From: Salinibacterium sp. G-O1
GTDB taxonomy: Bacteria; Actinomycetota; Actinomycetes; Actinomycetales; Microbacteriaceae
Direction: 5' to 3'
Assembly: GCF_030063305.1 (NCBI RefSeq)
Contig: NZ_JASISV010000001.1
Span: 1-64,000, forward strand
DNA: 64,000 nt
The translations under genes and the position numbers were made by a program. Position 1 is the stretch's first letter; each line of letters opens with the position of its first letter. This document shows, in pieces, positions 43,961 to 52,823 of the stretch. The notes below the pieces were generated by a model. That model did not search any database and was not told the DNA's origin. It saw nothing but the letters and a program-made list of their open reading frames with translations.

Positions 43961-45181
43961 TCACTCCCGCCCGAGGCAGGTGTCGAGCAACTCCTCAGCG
44001 GTGGCCTCGGCCTGACGGATGACACCGGCAAGGCCCGAGCCCGCGACACTCTCCCCGACCTGCGGCACGGCAAGAACGGAGCCGGATGCCGCGGGCCTCC
44101 GCCATTCGACGCGCGCGAAGTCGACCACCCTCGAGTCGTCGAGGCCCACACCCAGCAGCGCCGAGGCATCCTGCAGCGCGGTGACGTGCAGCGTCTCGGG
44201 TTCGACGTCATAGGAAAGCCGAAGCACGTGCCGGCCCCCGGCGCGTTCGCGCAGCCAGTCCCATTTCGCTGTCGCATGGGTAAGGGCTCTCGCGCTGATT
44301 CCGGCTGCGCCGTCGGCGATGAGCAGGCCGGTCCCTCTGGGGGCAGAGTCGAGTTCGGGCGCATCCACCACCAGGGTCGCGAGCACGATTTTCCGACCGG
44401 CGGTGGGGTCGACGGGCGCGGCCATGACGACAGCACCGTCGATCGACCCGGGTTGCACGGTACGACCGAGCTCCACCTGCACGCCGTAGGTCACGAGGTC
44501 CGCCGTCAGTTCGGTGACGAGGCGGTGCATGCCCCCGCGGATTCCTGCCACGCTCGAGCCAGCCGGGGCCGAATCGCGCATGAACCTCACGGCAGCGGCG
44601 AGCGACCCTTCCCTCGCGAAGGCGGCCCGAAGACCCGGAGCCGCCCGGTCGAGCTGAATGTCGTCGGGATGCAGCGAGTGCACCCCGTGCACGATCGGCG
44701 CGACGAGCTTCTCGAGCACGCCAGAACCCATCCTGCGCCTGACCAGCGCACCGAGGGTGAGCGACTTCCTGGCCCAGAGCGACGGGATGATTGCATCCAG
44801 TTCCGCGCGGATGGCGGCCCGCTGGCCGATCACGGCGATCACATCGGCCGCCAGCGGCGTTCCGGGGATGCCGAGCACGTTGGTGGCGGGCATCGGGACT
44901 GCCGGTCCTGATTGCGGTTGGAGCCAGGCGCCGGCCTCGCCGGGGCTCACGATCTCATCTCCGAGACCAATCTCGGTGGCCAAGGCGGCAACGATGCCGC
45001 CGCGCGTGGCGAAGCTCTCGGCTCCGGCGTCGAGGTCGATTCCGCCGACGGTGTGTCTGGCGACGGTTCCGCCGAGGCGATCGGATGCCTCGACCAGGGT
45101 CACCGACCGTCCGGCCATTGCCAGCCGTCGCGCGACGACCATGCCGGCGACACCGCCGCCGATCACCGTGAAGTCAGTCAC
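43961..45181 (-). CDS. hemG: Coproporphyrinogen III oxidase (HemG/HemY-type)
   Basis: A 406-aa FAD flavoprotein: TDFTVIGGGVAGMVVARRLA at the N-terminus, DLDAGAESFATRGG, PIVHGVHSLHPDDIQLDRAA and GIRGGMHRLVTEL. In organisms with ChdC this oxidase (CgoX/HemY) converts coproporphyrinogen III to coproporphyrin III using oxygen. The GTG start at 45181 overlaps the end of hemE by 8 bases. The length is somewhat shorter than the 450-470 aa usual for the family. Confidence 0.93.
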   Translation of the reverse strand: MTDFTVIGGGVAGMVVARRLAMAGRSVTLVEASDRLGGTVARHTVGGIDLDAGAESFATRGGIVAALATEIGLGDEIVSPGEAGAWLQPQSGPAVPMPATNVLGIPGTPLAADVIAVIGQRAAIRAELDAIIPSLWARKSLTLGALVRRRMGSGVLEKLVAPIVHGVHSLHPDDIQLDRAAPGLRAAFAREGSLAAAVRFMRDSAPAGSSVAGIRGGMHRLVTELTADLVTYGVQVELGRTVQPGSIDGAVVMAAPVDPTAGRKIVLATLVVDAPELDSAPRGTGLLIADGAAGISARALTHATAKWDWLRERAGGRHVLRLSYDVEPETLHVTALQDASALLGVGLDDSRVVDFARVEWRRPAASGSVLAVPQVGESVAGSGLAGVIRQAEATAEELLDTCLGRE

Positions 45182-46229
45182 CGTGAACGAGTGTGACGAT
45201 GCGGCTGAGCACGTCAGGGTCGGTGTCCGGGGGCACACCGTGCCCGAGGTTCACCACGTGGGACGGGGCCGAACGCCCGCGGTCCATCACGTCGTGCACG
45301 TGGGCTTCCAGAACGTGCCACGGCGCCCCGAGCAGGGCGGGGTCGATGTTGCCCTGCAAGGGCACGTCACCACCGAGCCTTCTCGATGCCTCATCCAGCG
45401 GGATGCGCCAGTCCACGCCCATGACGTCGGCGCCGATGTTGTGCATGGCCTTCAGCACCTCGCCACTTCCGACCCCGAAGTGAACTTTCGGCACGTCGAA
45501 ACCGCGCAGGTGGGACAGTGCGCGCTTGGAGTGGGGTGCCACCCGGCGCACGTACTGCTGTTCGCTGAGCGAGCCGACCCACGAGTCGAAGAGCTGAGCC
45601 GCGGACGCCCCTGCTTCGATCTGAGCCTTCAGGAACTCGCCGGACACATCGGCGCACCAGTTGAGCAGCATCGCCCAGCTTTGCGGATCCGAGTACATCA
45701 TCGTGCGCGCGCGCTGCTGGTCTTTCGACGGCCCGCCCTCAACGAGATAGGAGGCGAGGGTGAATGGTGCTCCAGCGAATCCGATCAGCGGTGTGGATCC
45801 GAGCTGCGCAACAGTCATGCCCACGGCCTCCCGGATCGGGTCGAGGGCGGCAGGGTCGATGGGGCGCAAGGCCGCGACGTCCGACGCGCTGCGAATCGGA
45901 TTGGCGATCACGGGCCCGCGACCGGGGACGATTTCGACGTCGATTCCTGCGAGTTTCACGGGAATCACGATGTCGCTGAAGAAGATCGCGGCGTCCACTC
46001 TGTGCCGACGAACGGGCTGCAGCGTGATCTCGCTGGCGAGTTCGGGCGTGAGACAGGCGTCGAGCATCGCGTTTCCGACCCGGATTTCGCGGTATTCCGG
46101 CAGTGAGCGGCCCGCCTGCCTCATGAACCAGACCGGGGTCGTTTCCGGTCGTTCGCCTCGGTACGCCTTGATCAGCGGTGAGGAGCCAGTTCGGCCGTCG
46201 ATGAGTGGATGATTGCTTGACAGAGGCAC
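45174..46229 (-). CDS. hemE: Uroporphyrinogen decarboxylase
   Basis: A 351-aa HemE: PVWFMRQAGRSLPEYRE is the signature carrying the conserved Arg and the substrate loop, DAAIFFSDIVIPVKLAGIDV holds the catalytic Asp, and LIGFAGAPFTLASYLVEGG follows. It decarboxylates uroporphyrinogen III to coproporphyrinogen III. It heads the minus-strand hem operon and has no ribosome-binding site: the GTG lies 7 bases after a TAATGT hexamer that overlaps the hemA promoter. Confidence 0.95.
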   Translation of the reverse strand: MPLSSNHPLIDGRTGSSPLIKAYRGERPETTPVWFMRQAGRSLPEYREIRVGNAMLDACLTPELASEITLQPVRRHRVDAAIFFSDIVIPVKLAGIDVEIVPGRGPVIANPIRSASDVAALRPIDPAALDPIREAVGMTVAQLGSTPLIGFAGAPFTLASYLVEGGPSKDQQRARTMMYSDPQSWAMLLNWCADVSGEFLKAQIEAGASAAQLFDSWVGSLSEQQYVRRVAPHSKRALSHLRGFDVPKVHFGVGSGEVLKAMHNIGADVMGVDWRIPLDEASRRLGGDVPLQGNIDPALLGAPWHVLEAHVHDVMDRGRSAPSHVVNLGHGVPPDTDPDVLSRIVTLVHGD

Positions 46230-46234
46230 GGGGT

Positions 46235-46242
46235 TAACATTA
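46235..46242. promoter_or_regulatory. Overlapping divergent -10 hexamers of hemA and hemE
   Basis: The 17-bp gap between the divergent starts holds TAACAT (46235-46240, plus strand, 6 bases before the hemA GTG) and TAATGT (46242-46237, minus strand, 7 bases before the hemE GTG). The two hexamers share four bases. Neither gene has a Shine-Dalgarno site, so both transcripts are probably leaderless. Confidence 0.55.
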
Positions 46243-46246
46243 GGTC

Positions 46247-47470
46247 GTGCTCCTGTGTCTCAGCTCGAATCATCGCAACGCGAGCTTTGAGCTACTCGAG
46301 AGCCTCTCACTCGCTGCCCCCGGTGCCACTGCCGCGCTGCTGAGCTCCAGTGATTTCGTTACAGGCGCCGTCGTGCTGGCCACCTGCAACAGGTTCGAGG
46401 CTTACCTCGACATCGACGAACCTCTCACCGCCGCGTCGGCCGTAGCGGTGGCATCCACTCTCGCCGCGTTGAGTGACGCCAGCGGGCTCAGCACCGCTGT
46501 TCTGCGCGATTCCATCACGGTCCATGAGGGCCCGGATGTCGCGGCGCACCTCTTCTCTGTTACGTCGGGTCTCGAGTCTGTTGTGATCGGCGAAGACGAG
46601 ATCGCGGGCCAGGTGGGGCGCGCGCTCGACCGGGCACGAACCGGCAACACGACCACCCGCGATCTGGAACAGCTTTTTCAGCGGGCCACCCGCACGAGCC
46701 GTGGGGTAAAGAACCTCACGTCGATCGGCGGCCGCGATCGTTCGCTCGTTCGGCTCGCCCTTGAACTTGCCTCCAGTCGGGTAGCCGATTGGTCTGAGGC
46801 ATCCGTTCTCATCGTGGGAACCGGCCAGTATGCGGCAACAACTGTTACCGCTCTGCGTGACCGTGGGGCCCGCGACATCCGGGTCTTCAGCCGCACCGGT
46901 CGCGGGCCAGCATTCGCCGCCAAGTATGGCGTCACCAACAGCACCGATTTCGAGGTGGATGTGGTGATCGCCTGCACTGCGAACACGGTGCTGGGGCCCG
47001 ATCACTTCGTTGGTGCGGCCCGGCGACTGGTCATCGACCTTGGGCTTCCCCGCAACATCGAGCCTGTCGTTGCCGATCTCGACGGCATCGAGTTACTCGA
47101 TCTGGAAACCGTGCGCCTGCACGCTCCGCTTGATGCACTGTCGGCGCACGACGACGCCACCGCGATCGTTCGGTCCGCTGCAGCTGAATTCACCGCTGAG
47201 CGCGAAATCGAACCCGCGATCGTCGCACTGAGGACGCACGTATTTGACGTGCTCGAGGCTGAGATCGCCCGCGCCCGCGCGCGCGGTGCAGGGGACGAAA
47301 CGGAATCGGCGCTCAGGCACCTGGCGGGAGTGCTGCTGCACGCGCCGTCTGCTCGCGGTCGGGAGCTGGCTCTCGGTGGGCGAGCCGCCGAATTCGCGGC
47401 CGGTCTCGATGCCGTCTACGGAATCACGCCACGGCCGGCGGCGCAGAACGAGCGCACAGAGTCGGCGTAA
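46247..47470 (+). CDS. hemA: Glutamyl-tRNA reductase
   Basis: A 407-aa HemA. The catalytic Cys is in VVLATCNRFEAYLDI, VTSGLESVVIGEDEIAGQVG is a family signature, and a Rossmann NADPH domain contains VLIVGTGQYAATTVTALRD. It makes glutamate 1-semialdehyde from glutamyl-tRNA, the committed step to heme. It is divergent from the hemE operon with a compact shared promoter. The C-terminal dimerisation helix is present, so it is complete. Confidence 0.95.
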   Translation: MLLCLSSNHRNASFELLESLSLAAPGATAALLSSSDFVTGAVVLATCNRFEAYLDIDEPLTAASAVAVASTLAALSDASGLSTAVLRDSITVHEGPDVAAHLFSVTSGLESVVIGEDEIAGQVGRALDRARTGNTTTRDLEQLFQRATRTSRGVKNLTSIGGRDRSLVRLALELASSRVADWSEASVLIVGTGQYAATTVTALRDRGARDIRVFSRTGRGPAFAAKYGVTNSTDFEVDVVIACTANTVLGPDHFVGAARRLVIDLGLPRNIEPVVADLDGIELLDLETVRLHAPLDALSAHDDATAIVRSAAAEFTAEREIEPAIVALRTHVFDVLEAEIARARARGAGDETESALRHLAGVLLHAPSARGRELALGGRAAEFAAGLDAVYGITPRPAAQNERTESA

Positions 47471-47638
47471 GGCTTCCCGCGGCGCTGCCGCGCCTGCACG
47501 AGAGTGAGAATTCGAGCACCACGATCTCTTGCACACAAATCGGGATATGTCTGCAAGAAACCGCGTGATCGAGCACCGTTCGGGTCGCTGGATCACTTTC
47601 GGGGGCAGATCCAGCCCGGCGTAGGTAACAGGATATTC

Positions 47639-47658
47639 TGTCCTCTATTTGGAGGACA
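47639..47658. terminator. Small hairpin after hemA
   Basis: TGTCCTC and GAGGACA form a perfect 7-bp stem with a 6-base loop, 20 bp before a larger hairpin. The rest of 47471-47638 shows no gene or other recognisable element. Confidence 0.45.
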
Positions 47659-47677
47659 AGGGTACAAGCTCACCCCA

Positions 47678-47707
47678 GAACGGGGGGTACTTTTGTACCC
47701 CCCGTTC
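47678..47707. terminator. Strong bidirectional terminator hairpin
   Basis: GAACGGGGGGTAC and GTACCCCCCGTTC form a perfect 13-bp stem with a TTTT loop, between the convergent hemA and surface-protein genes (20 bp after the stop codon of the latter). Confidence 0.75.
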
Positions 47708-47727
47708 CCGAGTACTGCGTTTCGGTT

Positions 47728-49725
47728 CTAGCCCTGGACCTTGCGGCTACGAGCCACCATGAGTCCGGCGAATCCGACGAAGAGCAGCCCACCGGCCAGA
47801 CTCAGGCCCGTGCCGACTGTGAGCCCGGTGTACGCCAGTGTGGGCGGGTCATACGAGAGTGTCGGCGGGTTGAAGCCACAATCCGTTGACGGTGCGGTGA
47901 ACGTCAGTACGACCGGGTTGACCCAGTCAGGGTCAAGTCCGTCTGCAGCCACCGCTGGTGCTGCCGAGATGGTCACATCCGAGCGGTTGGACGGAGCCGG
48001 GTAGGTTCCACTGGCAACTCCCGAAACACCGTTGACGGTCCAGGTGAGTTCACCGACGACCGAACCCAGCGTGTACGAACCAGAAGTGGTGCAGGTGGGC
48101 TGGGTGACCGAGTATGTCGGCGTTACCAGAGCCAGCGGCGGCAGGTCACACGCAGGGATCGGGATCTCGAACGAACGGCCCGCGGCAATGACCGCGAAGC
48201 TCGTGCCGGTGGCCGTCGCATTCTCGATCACCACGTCCACGGATTCTCCCGCAGCAACGACCGTGTCGAATTCGGGGAGTCCGAGGACCTGGAACAGCAC
48301 CGGCTTGGTGCTCGCCGAGTTATCGAACGTCAGTGTCGCAGAGCGGGTCGGCTCCAGCGACAGTCCGTCGTCGAACTCTCCTGGGGTGCAGTCCCCGAAT
48401 GCCGCAACGACATCCGGCTGCTCCACACAGTCGACGAGTACGCCGACGTTGCCCTTGAACTTGATGACCTGGTCGTCATCTCCGGCGAAGTAGTAGTTCG
48501 CCTTCGGGGTTGCCGTAACAACGTAGTCACCGGTCGTCGTATCGAGCTTGACGACGTAGTCGATGCCTTCGGTCGTCTTGGCGACGACAGTCGGTGCGAT
48601 GCCACATTCGGTGGCCGTCGTTACCTCAGGAGCGACGGGAACAACAACGTTGCAACCAGCATCCTGGGCGAACCAGGTTGGGAACGGCCCGGTGAAGCCC
48701 ATTCCATGAAGGAATTTCTCGATGTAGGGGGTGCTCGGTCCGGTGAGGATCGGTCCCGGCTCGGGCTGCCCGGTGAATGATGCGTACACGTCGCCCTGTC
48801 CGCAGGTAATGACGGCCTGGAAGGGGTAGTCGCCCGGGGCGGTGATCTCCTGCTTGCCGTTGACGTAGTCGACTACGTCAAGAGTCTGTGGCCACACCCC
48901 GTCGGTCTTGTACTTCCAGCTGGTTGCCGTAGCCCAGAAGCCCTCGCACAGCTCGCCCGAGATGCTCGGCACGTTCTCTACGTGGATCGTGCCGCTGTTG
49001 CTCGGCCCGTCGTAGGTGTACGAAACCGCTGAGGCAGGGATGCAGTCCGGTGGTGGGGTGCACTCGACGCCGGTTTTCTTCGGGTCAAGCGTGCCCGTGA
49101 ACACCATCGTCAGACCATCGCTGGAAACCCCATCGCCCGCGGGGAAGCGGTGCCCATCGAGTGCGGTTGCAGTAACCGTGTAGTTGACGCCATCGCGAGT
49201 GATGTCGCCCCACGCGAAGTTATTGGGGGCTCCGAGAACGAGTTCGGCGGCGACGTCACAGGTGGCAACAGTCTTGGTGAGGGATGCCATTGCATCTTCC
49301 GGGGTCGGCACGGCACACGATGCCGGCGTCACCACGTCTGACTTCTGGCTGACGAGGTTGCCCGTGCTGTGGTTGGTCCACTGCACCTTCACGGTGAGGG
49401 AGTACCCGGTTCCCGCCGTGGCGTTGCTCTGGGTGGCCTCAACGAATCCGGCACCCTTCACCGTCTGCTCGAGGAGCGAGGTTGGCTGCGAGGGTGAATC
49501 GCCGCCCGTCGAGGTGAGCTCAGCGACCTTGATCGTGGCTGTCTCGTTCGCGTAGCGGGTATCGCCCGTCACACGCCAGGTGATGTACGGAACTCCGCTG
49601 GTGTCGCACGCGGCGGTGCCGCTGACGACGGGGTGAGTAGCTTCTGCTGCACCAGCGACGGCGATAACCGAAAGGCTGGCGGCGATGGCAAGCGTGCCAC
49701 CAATGGCAATGATCTTCTTAAACAC
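47728..49725 (-). CDS. LAXTG-anchored surface protein
   Basis: A 665-aa secreted protein. It has a signal peptide (FKKIIAIGGTLAIAASLSVI, cleavage near AGAAEA) and ends with a sortase signal: LAYTG, a hydrophobic helix (GTGLSLAGGLLFVGFAGLMV) and the tail ARSRKVQG. LAXTG is the motif class-E sortases use. Inside are repeated beta-rich modules; NYTVTATALDGHRFPAGDG and DYVVTATPKANYYFAGDDD are related copies. Pairs of Cys are spaced through the protein. No sortase gene is in the window. The start is GTG at 49725 with AGGAGAT upstream. Function beyond cell-wall display is unknown. Confidence 0.85.
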   Translation of the reverse strand: MFKKIIAIGGTLAIAASLSVIAVAGAAEATHPVVSGTAACDTSGVPYITWRVTGDTRYANETATIKVAELTSTGGDSPSQPTSLLEQTVKGAGFVEATQSNATAGTGYSLTVKVQWTNHSTGNLVSQKSDVVTPASCAVPTPEDAMASLTKTVATCDVAAELVLGAPNNFAWGDITRDGVNYTVTATALDGHRFPAGDGVSSDGLTMVFTGTLDPKKTGVECTPPPDCIPASAVSYTYDGPSNSGTIHVENVPSISGELCEGFWATATSWKYKTDGVWPQTLDVVDYVNGKQEITAPGDYPFQAVITCGQGDVYASFTGQPEPGPILTGPSTPYIEKFLHGMGFTGPFPTWFAQDAGCNVVVPVAPEVTTATECGIAPTVVAKTTEGIDYVVKLDTTTGDYVVTATPKANYYFAGDDDQVIKFKGNVGVLVDCVEQPDVVAAFGDCTPGEFDDGLSLEPTRSATLTFDNSASTKPVLFQVLGLPEFDTVVAAGESVDVVIENATATGTSFAVIAAGRSFEIPIPACDLPPLALVTPTYSVTQPTCTTSGSYTLGSVVGELTWTVNGVSGVASGTYPAPSNRSDVTISAAPAVAADGLDPDWVNPVVLTFTAPSTDCGFNPPTLSYDPPTLAYTGLTVGTGLSLAGGLLFVGFAGLMVARSRKVQG

Positions 49726-49872
49726 GTTCGATCTCCTGGGGGGGGAGTTCGGGCCACGGCAATAGCGGCACACACCGGGGGATGCGTACCAGGAACCGGG
49801 TAAGGCTCGAATGCACCGTTTCGGGGTACTGGATCGAAGTTTCGGGTTCTCTCCAGAGCGGCGCTGTTTAAG

Positions 49873-49894
49873 AGTATAGGGCGCCCCGAGTGGG
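49873..49894 (-). promoter_or_regulatory. Promoter of the surface protein with long leader
   Basis: On the minus strand TTGCCC (49899-49894) and TATACT (49878-49873) are 16 bases apart and point to the gene starting at 49725. This leaves a leader of about 140 bases. I could not match the leader to a known riboswitch class by eye. Confidence 0.45.
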
Positions 49895-49911
49895 GGGCAA
49901 GGGTACAAAAC

Positions 49912-50853
49912 CTAGTGTTTCTGCGGCGTCTTCTCTGGGCGGGCCTGGTGAACGTATTCCAGAAGGTCGACTCCGACCACACGCATGGCTTCGAGCACGC
50001 GCATCCGCGCCGCGAGATTGTCGTCGGTGAATTGCACAGTCACCGCGTAGGCGACAGCGCGACCGCTGCCGCGCAACGCGCCGGCCTCGGCACGCACTCC
50101 CGTGTCTGTGCCCGTCTTATTCACCAGCAGAGTGTCGTGATCAACACCACGGTGCGCCAGGGGGTCAAGCGCAAATGCGCCGGCCACCATCGACGTGTCT
50201 GAGTTCAGTGACAGCCAGCCCAGCACGCGCTGGCTTGTCACGGGGTCGACTATTTCATTGCGCGCGAGGGCGCCGAAAAGCCAGCTGAGCTCGGCGGTGG
50301 AGCCCACGGAGAGCTGGGGAGCGTCATCCGGACCCCGCCTGTCACGCACGAGGTCGAGAAGCGCTGTACGTGTCAGCCCCAGTGATTCGGTTCTGGCGCG
50401 GACCGCAGCGAGACCCACCTGCCTCAACAACACGTTGGTCGCAAGGTTGTCGCTCGTCGCGCCCACCAGGGCAGCAAGGTCCGTCGCCGGCAACGAGGGA
50501 ACCTGAAGGTGCTGCCACAACCCGGAGTCGCCGATGGCGTCCAGCGGCGTCTTGTCCATGATGCCAAGCCCCGGCAGGTCACGGGCGGTGAGCCGGGCTG
50601 ACACCTCGATGAGCAGCAGGATCTTGCCGATGCTCGCGGTGGGCAGCACGATCCGGTCATCGATTGCCACCAGGGTCTTGCCCGAGTTGAGGTCGACGAC
50701 ACTTGCCGACACTCGCGAACCCGAGTACGCGATTTTTCCGAGCGCCCTGAAGGTACCGGTGAAGTTTTCGGCTCCATCGGTTGCCAGGTGCCGGGCAGCT
50801 CTGGGGGCGTGTATGCGCTCCCAGCGCTCGCGAACGCGCGCAGTTTCTACCAA
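49912..50853 (-). CDS. Class A beta-lactamase-like serine hydrolase
   Basis: A 313-aa protein with the serine beta-lactamase/DD-peptidase-fold motifs: SxxK in LPTASIGKILLL, SDN in GATSDNLATNVLL and KTG in LLVNKTGTDTG. The omega-loop Glu of true class A beta-lactamases is not evident (the region reads DDAPQLSVGS). I see no signal peptide, so it may act inside the cell or use another export route. The probable start is TTG at 50853, overlapping the M13 peptidase stop codon, so the two are coupled. Peptidoglycan or ester hydrolysis is possible. Confidence 0.78.
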   Translation of the reverse strand: MVETARVRERWERIHAPRAARHLATDGAENFTGTFRALGKIAYSGSRVSASVVDLNSGKTLVAIDDRIVLPTASIGKILLLIEVSARLTARDLPGLGIMDKTPLDAIGDSGLWQHLQVPSLPATDLAALVGATSDNLATNVLLRQVGLAAVRARTESLGLTRTALLDLVRDRRGPDDAPQLSVGSTAELSWLFGALARNEIVDPVTSQRVLGWLSLNSDTSMVAGAFALDPLAHRGVDHDTLLVNKTGTDTGVRAEAGALRGSGRAVAYAVTVQFTDDNLAARMRVLEAMRVVGVDLLEYVHQARPEKTPQKH

Positions 50854-52814
50854 ATAGTCACTCGGTCTTTCGGGTCGAGCCAAAGTGAATCGTTCTCGGT
50901 AACACCAAATGTTACATAGAACTCGTCGATGTTTCGCACGATCTGATTGCATCGGAATTCGTTGGGGGAGTGCGGGTCGATCGACAGCAGGCGGATGACC
51001 TCCTCGTCTCGCGCCTTCAGCTGCCACGCCTGCGCCCACGACAGGAAGAACCGCTCCGCGCCGGTGAGACCGTCGATCACCGGCGACTGCGCGCCGCCCA
51101 GCGAAATCAGATACGCACGCCACGCGATGGCGAGTCCGCCCAGATCACCGATGTTCTCGCCGATCGTCAACGCGCCACTGACGTGATGCTCGGGAACCTG
51201 AGCCGGGGCGAGTGCATCGTATTGCGCGATGAGCGCGCTCGTACGCTCCTCGAATGCGGCACGGTCGGCGGGCGTCCACCAGTCGGTGAGCCGCCCATCG
51301 CCGTCATACTTCGAGCCCTGATCGTCGAAACCGTGGCCGATCTCGTGACCGATGACGGCGCCGATCGCTCCATAGTTAGCCGCGGCATCCCATGTTTCAT
51401 CGAAGAACGGAGCCTGCAGGATCGCCGCAGGGAACACGATCTCGTTGAAACCGGGGTTGTAGTAGGCGTTGATCGTCTGCGGAGTCATGAACCACTCGTC
51501 GCGGTCGAGCGGCTGGCCGATCTTGCCGAGCTCGCGCTGGAACTCGAACTCGCTGGTGGCGCGGATGTTGCCAATGAGGTCGGCGGCATCCATCTCGAGG
51601 GTTGAATAGTCGCGCCATTTGACCGGGTACCCGATCTTGGGCGTGAATTTCTCGAGCTTCTCGATGGCGCGGGTCCTGGTGTCTTCGCCCATCCACTCCA
51701 GCGAGGTGATGCTCTGGCGGTACGCCTCCACGAGGTTGGCGACGAGCACATCCATCGCGGTCTTGGCGGACTCCGGGAAGTGACGTTCTACGTAGATCCG
51801 GCCGACCGCCTCACCGAGCGCACCCTCAACGAGCGAGACGCCACGCTTCCAGCGGGCACGAAGCTCGGGAGTGCCGGTGAGAGTCTTGCCGTAGAAATCG
51901 AAGTTGGCCGCGACGAAATCGTCGGAAAGGTACGACGCATTCGACCGGATGACCTGCCACGACAGCCAGTCTTTCCAGTTGTCGAGGTTGTCGTCCACGA
52001 GCACGAGCGAGAGACCGGCGAGGAAGCTGGGCTGGCGCACGACAACCTCGTCGAACGATCCCTCGGGAACACCCATGGCGCCCAGCCACAGGTTCAGGTC
52101 GAGAGTGCCGAGCAACTCATCGGCGCTGGACCACGGCATCAGGTTGTACGACTTTTCGCTGTCGCGCGTCGCGACGTTGTCCCAGTGGTGGGACGCGAGT
52201 TCGGTCTCGAGCTCGAAGATGCGATCGGCCCTCGCTGCGGCATCGTCGAGCCCCGCGAGCGTCAGCATGCGTTCGAGATACTCGACATATTTGATCCGGA
52301 TGGCGGCCGACTTCTCTTCGCGGTAATACGACTCATCCGGCAAACCGAGCCCGCCCTGCTCGATGAACACGAGGTAGCGCTCCGGCTGCCCGGGGTCGTT
52401 ATCGACGAACACCTGCACGAACCCGCTGGAACCGCCTCGCTCCAGCTTGCCCAGGGTAGAGAGCAGGCTGTCGATGGATGTCACGGCGGCAGCCTCGGCC
52501 AGCAGCCCGGCTATCGGCGCAGCGCCCAACTCCTGCACTCGCGCCTCATCGAGGAAGCTCGCGTAAAGGTCTCCGACCTTGCGCGCCTCGGTACCGGGCT
52601 CAGCGGCCTGCGACTCAATGATGATGTCGCGAACGGCTCGCTCGGCCTCTTCCGCCAAAACATAGAACGATCCGTACCGGGCCTTGTCGCTGGGAATCTC
52701 GGTTCGGGCGATCCACTTGCCGTTGACGTGCCGGAACAGGTCGTCCTGGGGTCGTACGGAGGAGTCAAGCTCCCCGGTGTCGATTCCAGACGATTGGAGA
52801 GATTCTGAGCTCAT
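50847..52814 (-). CDS. M13 family zinc metallopeptidase
   Basis: A 655-aa neprilysin-type peptidase. The zinc motif is VIGHEIGHGFDDQGS (HExxH), the third ligand is in ENIGDLGGLAIAWRAY, and the substrate segment NAYYNPGFNEIVFPAAIL is present. Residues 1-400 form the large helical domain. It has no signal peptide (it starts MSSESLQSSGIDTGELDSSV), as in other actinobacterial M13 peptidases of the PepO type, which cut oligopeptides. The C-terminal W of the family is present (DRVTIW). Confidence 0.93.
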   Translation of the reverse strand: MSSESLQSSGIDTGELDSSVRPQDDLFRHVNGKWIARTEIPSDKARYGSFYVLAEEAERAVRDIIIESQAAEPGTEARKVGDLYASFLDEARVQELGAAPIAGLLAEAAAVTSIDSLLSTLGKLERGGSSGFVQVFVDNDPGQPERYLVFIEQGGLGLPDESYYREEKSAAIRIKYVEYLERMLTLAGLDDAAARADRIFELETELASHHWDNVATRDSEKSYNLMPWSSADELLGTLDLNLWLGAMGVPEGSFDEVVVRQPSFLAGLSLVLVDDNLDNWKDWLSWQVIRSNASYLSDDFVAANFDFYGKTLTGTPELRARWKRGVSLVEGALGEAVGRIYVERHFPESAKTAMDVLVANLVEAYRQSITSLEWMGEDTRTRAIEKLEKFTPKIGYPVKWRDYSTLEMDAADLIGNIRATSEFEFQRELGKIGQPLDRDEWFMTPQTINAYYNPGFNEIVFPAAILQAPFFDETWDAAANYGAIGAVIGHEIGHGFDDQGSKYDGDGRLTDWWTPADRAAFEERTSALIAQYDALAPAQVPEHHVSGALTIGENIGDLGGLAIAWRAYLISLGGAQSPVIDGLTGAERFFLSWAQAWQLKARDEEVIRLLSIDPHSPNEFRCNQIVRNIDEFYVTFGVTENDSLWLDPKDRVTIW

Positions 52815-52823
52815 GTCGCAAGC

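Noticed and set aside
49725-49872. Known riboswitch (glycine, c-di-AMP or c-di-GMP) in the surface-protein leader
   Set aside because: A GGAGAGA-like stretch recalls the glycine riboswitch, but the downstream conserved core is missing and no other class fits by eye.
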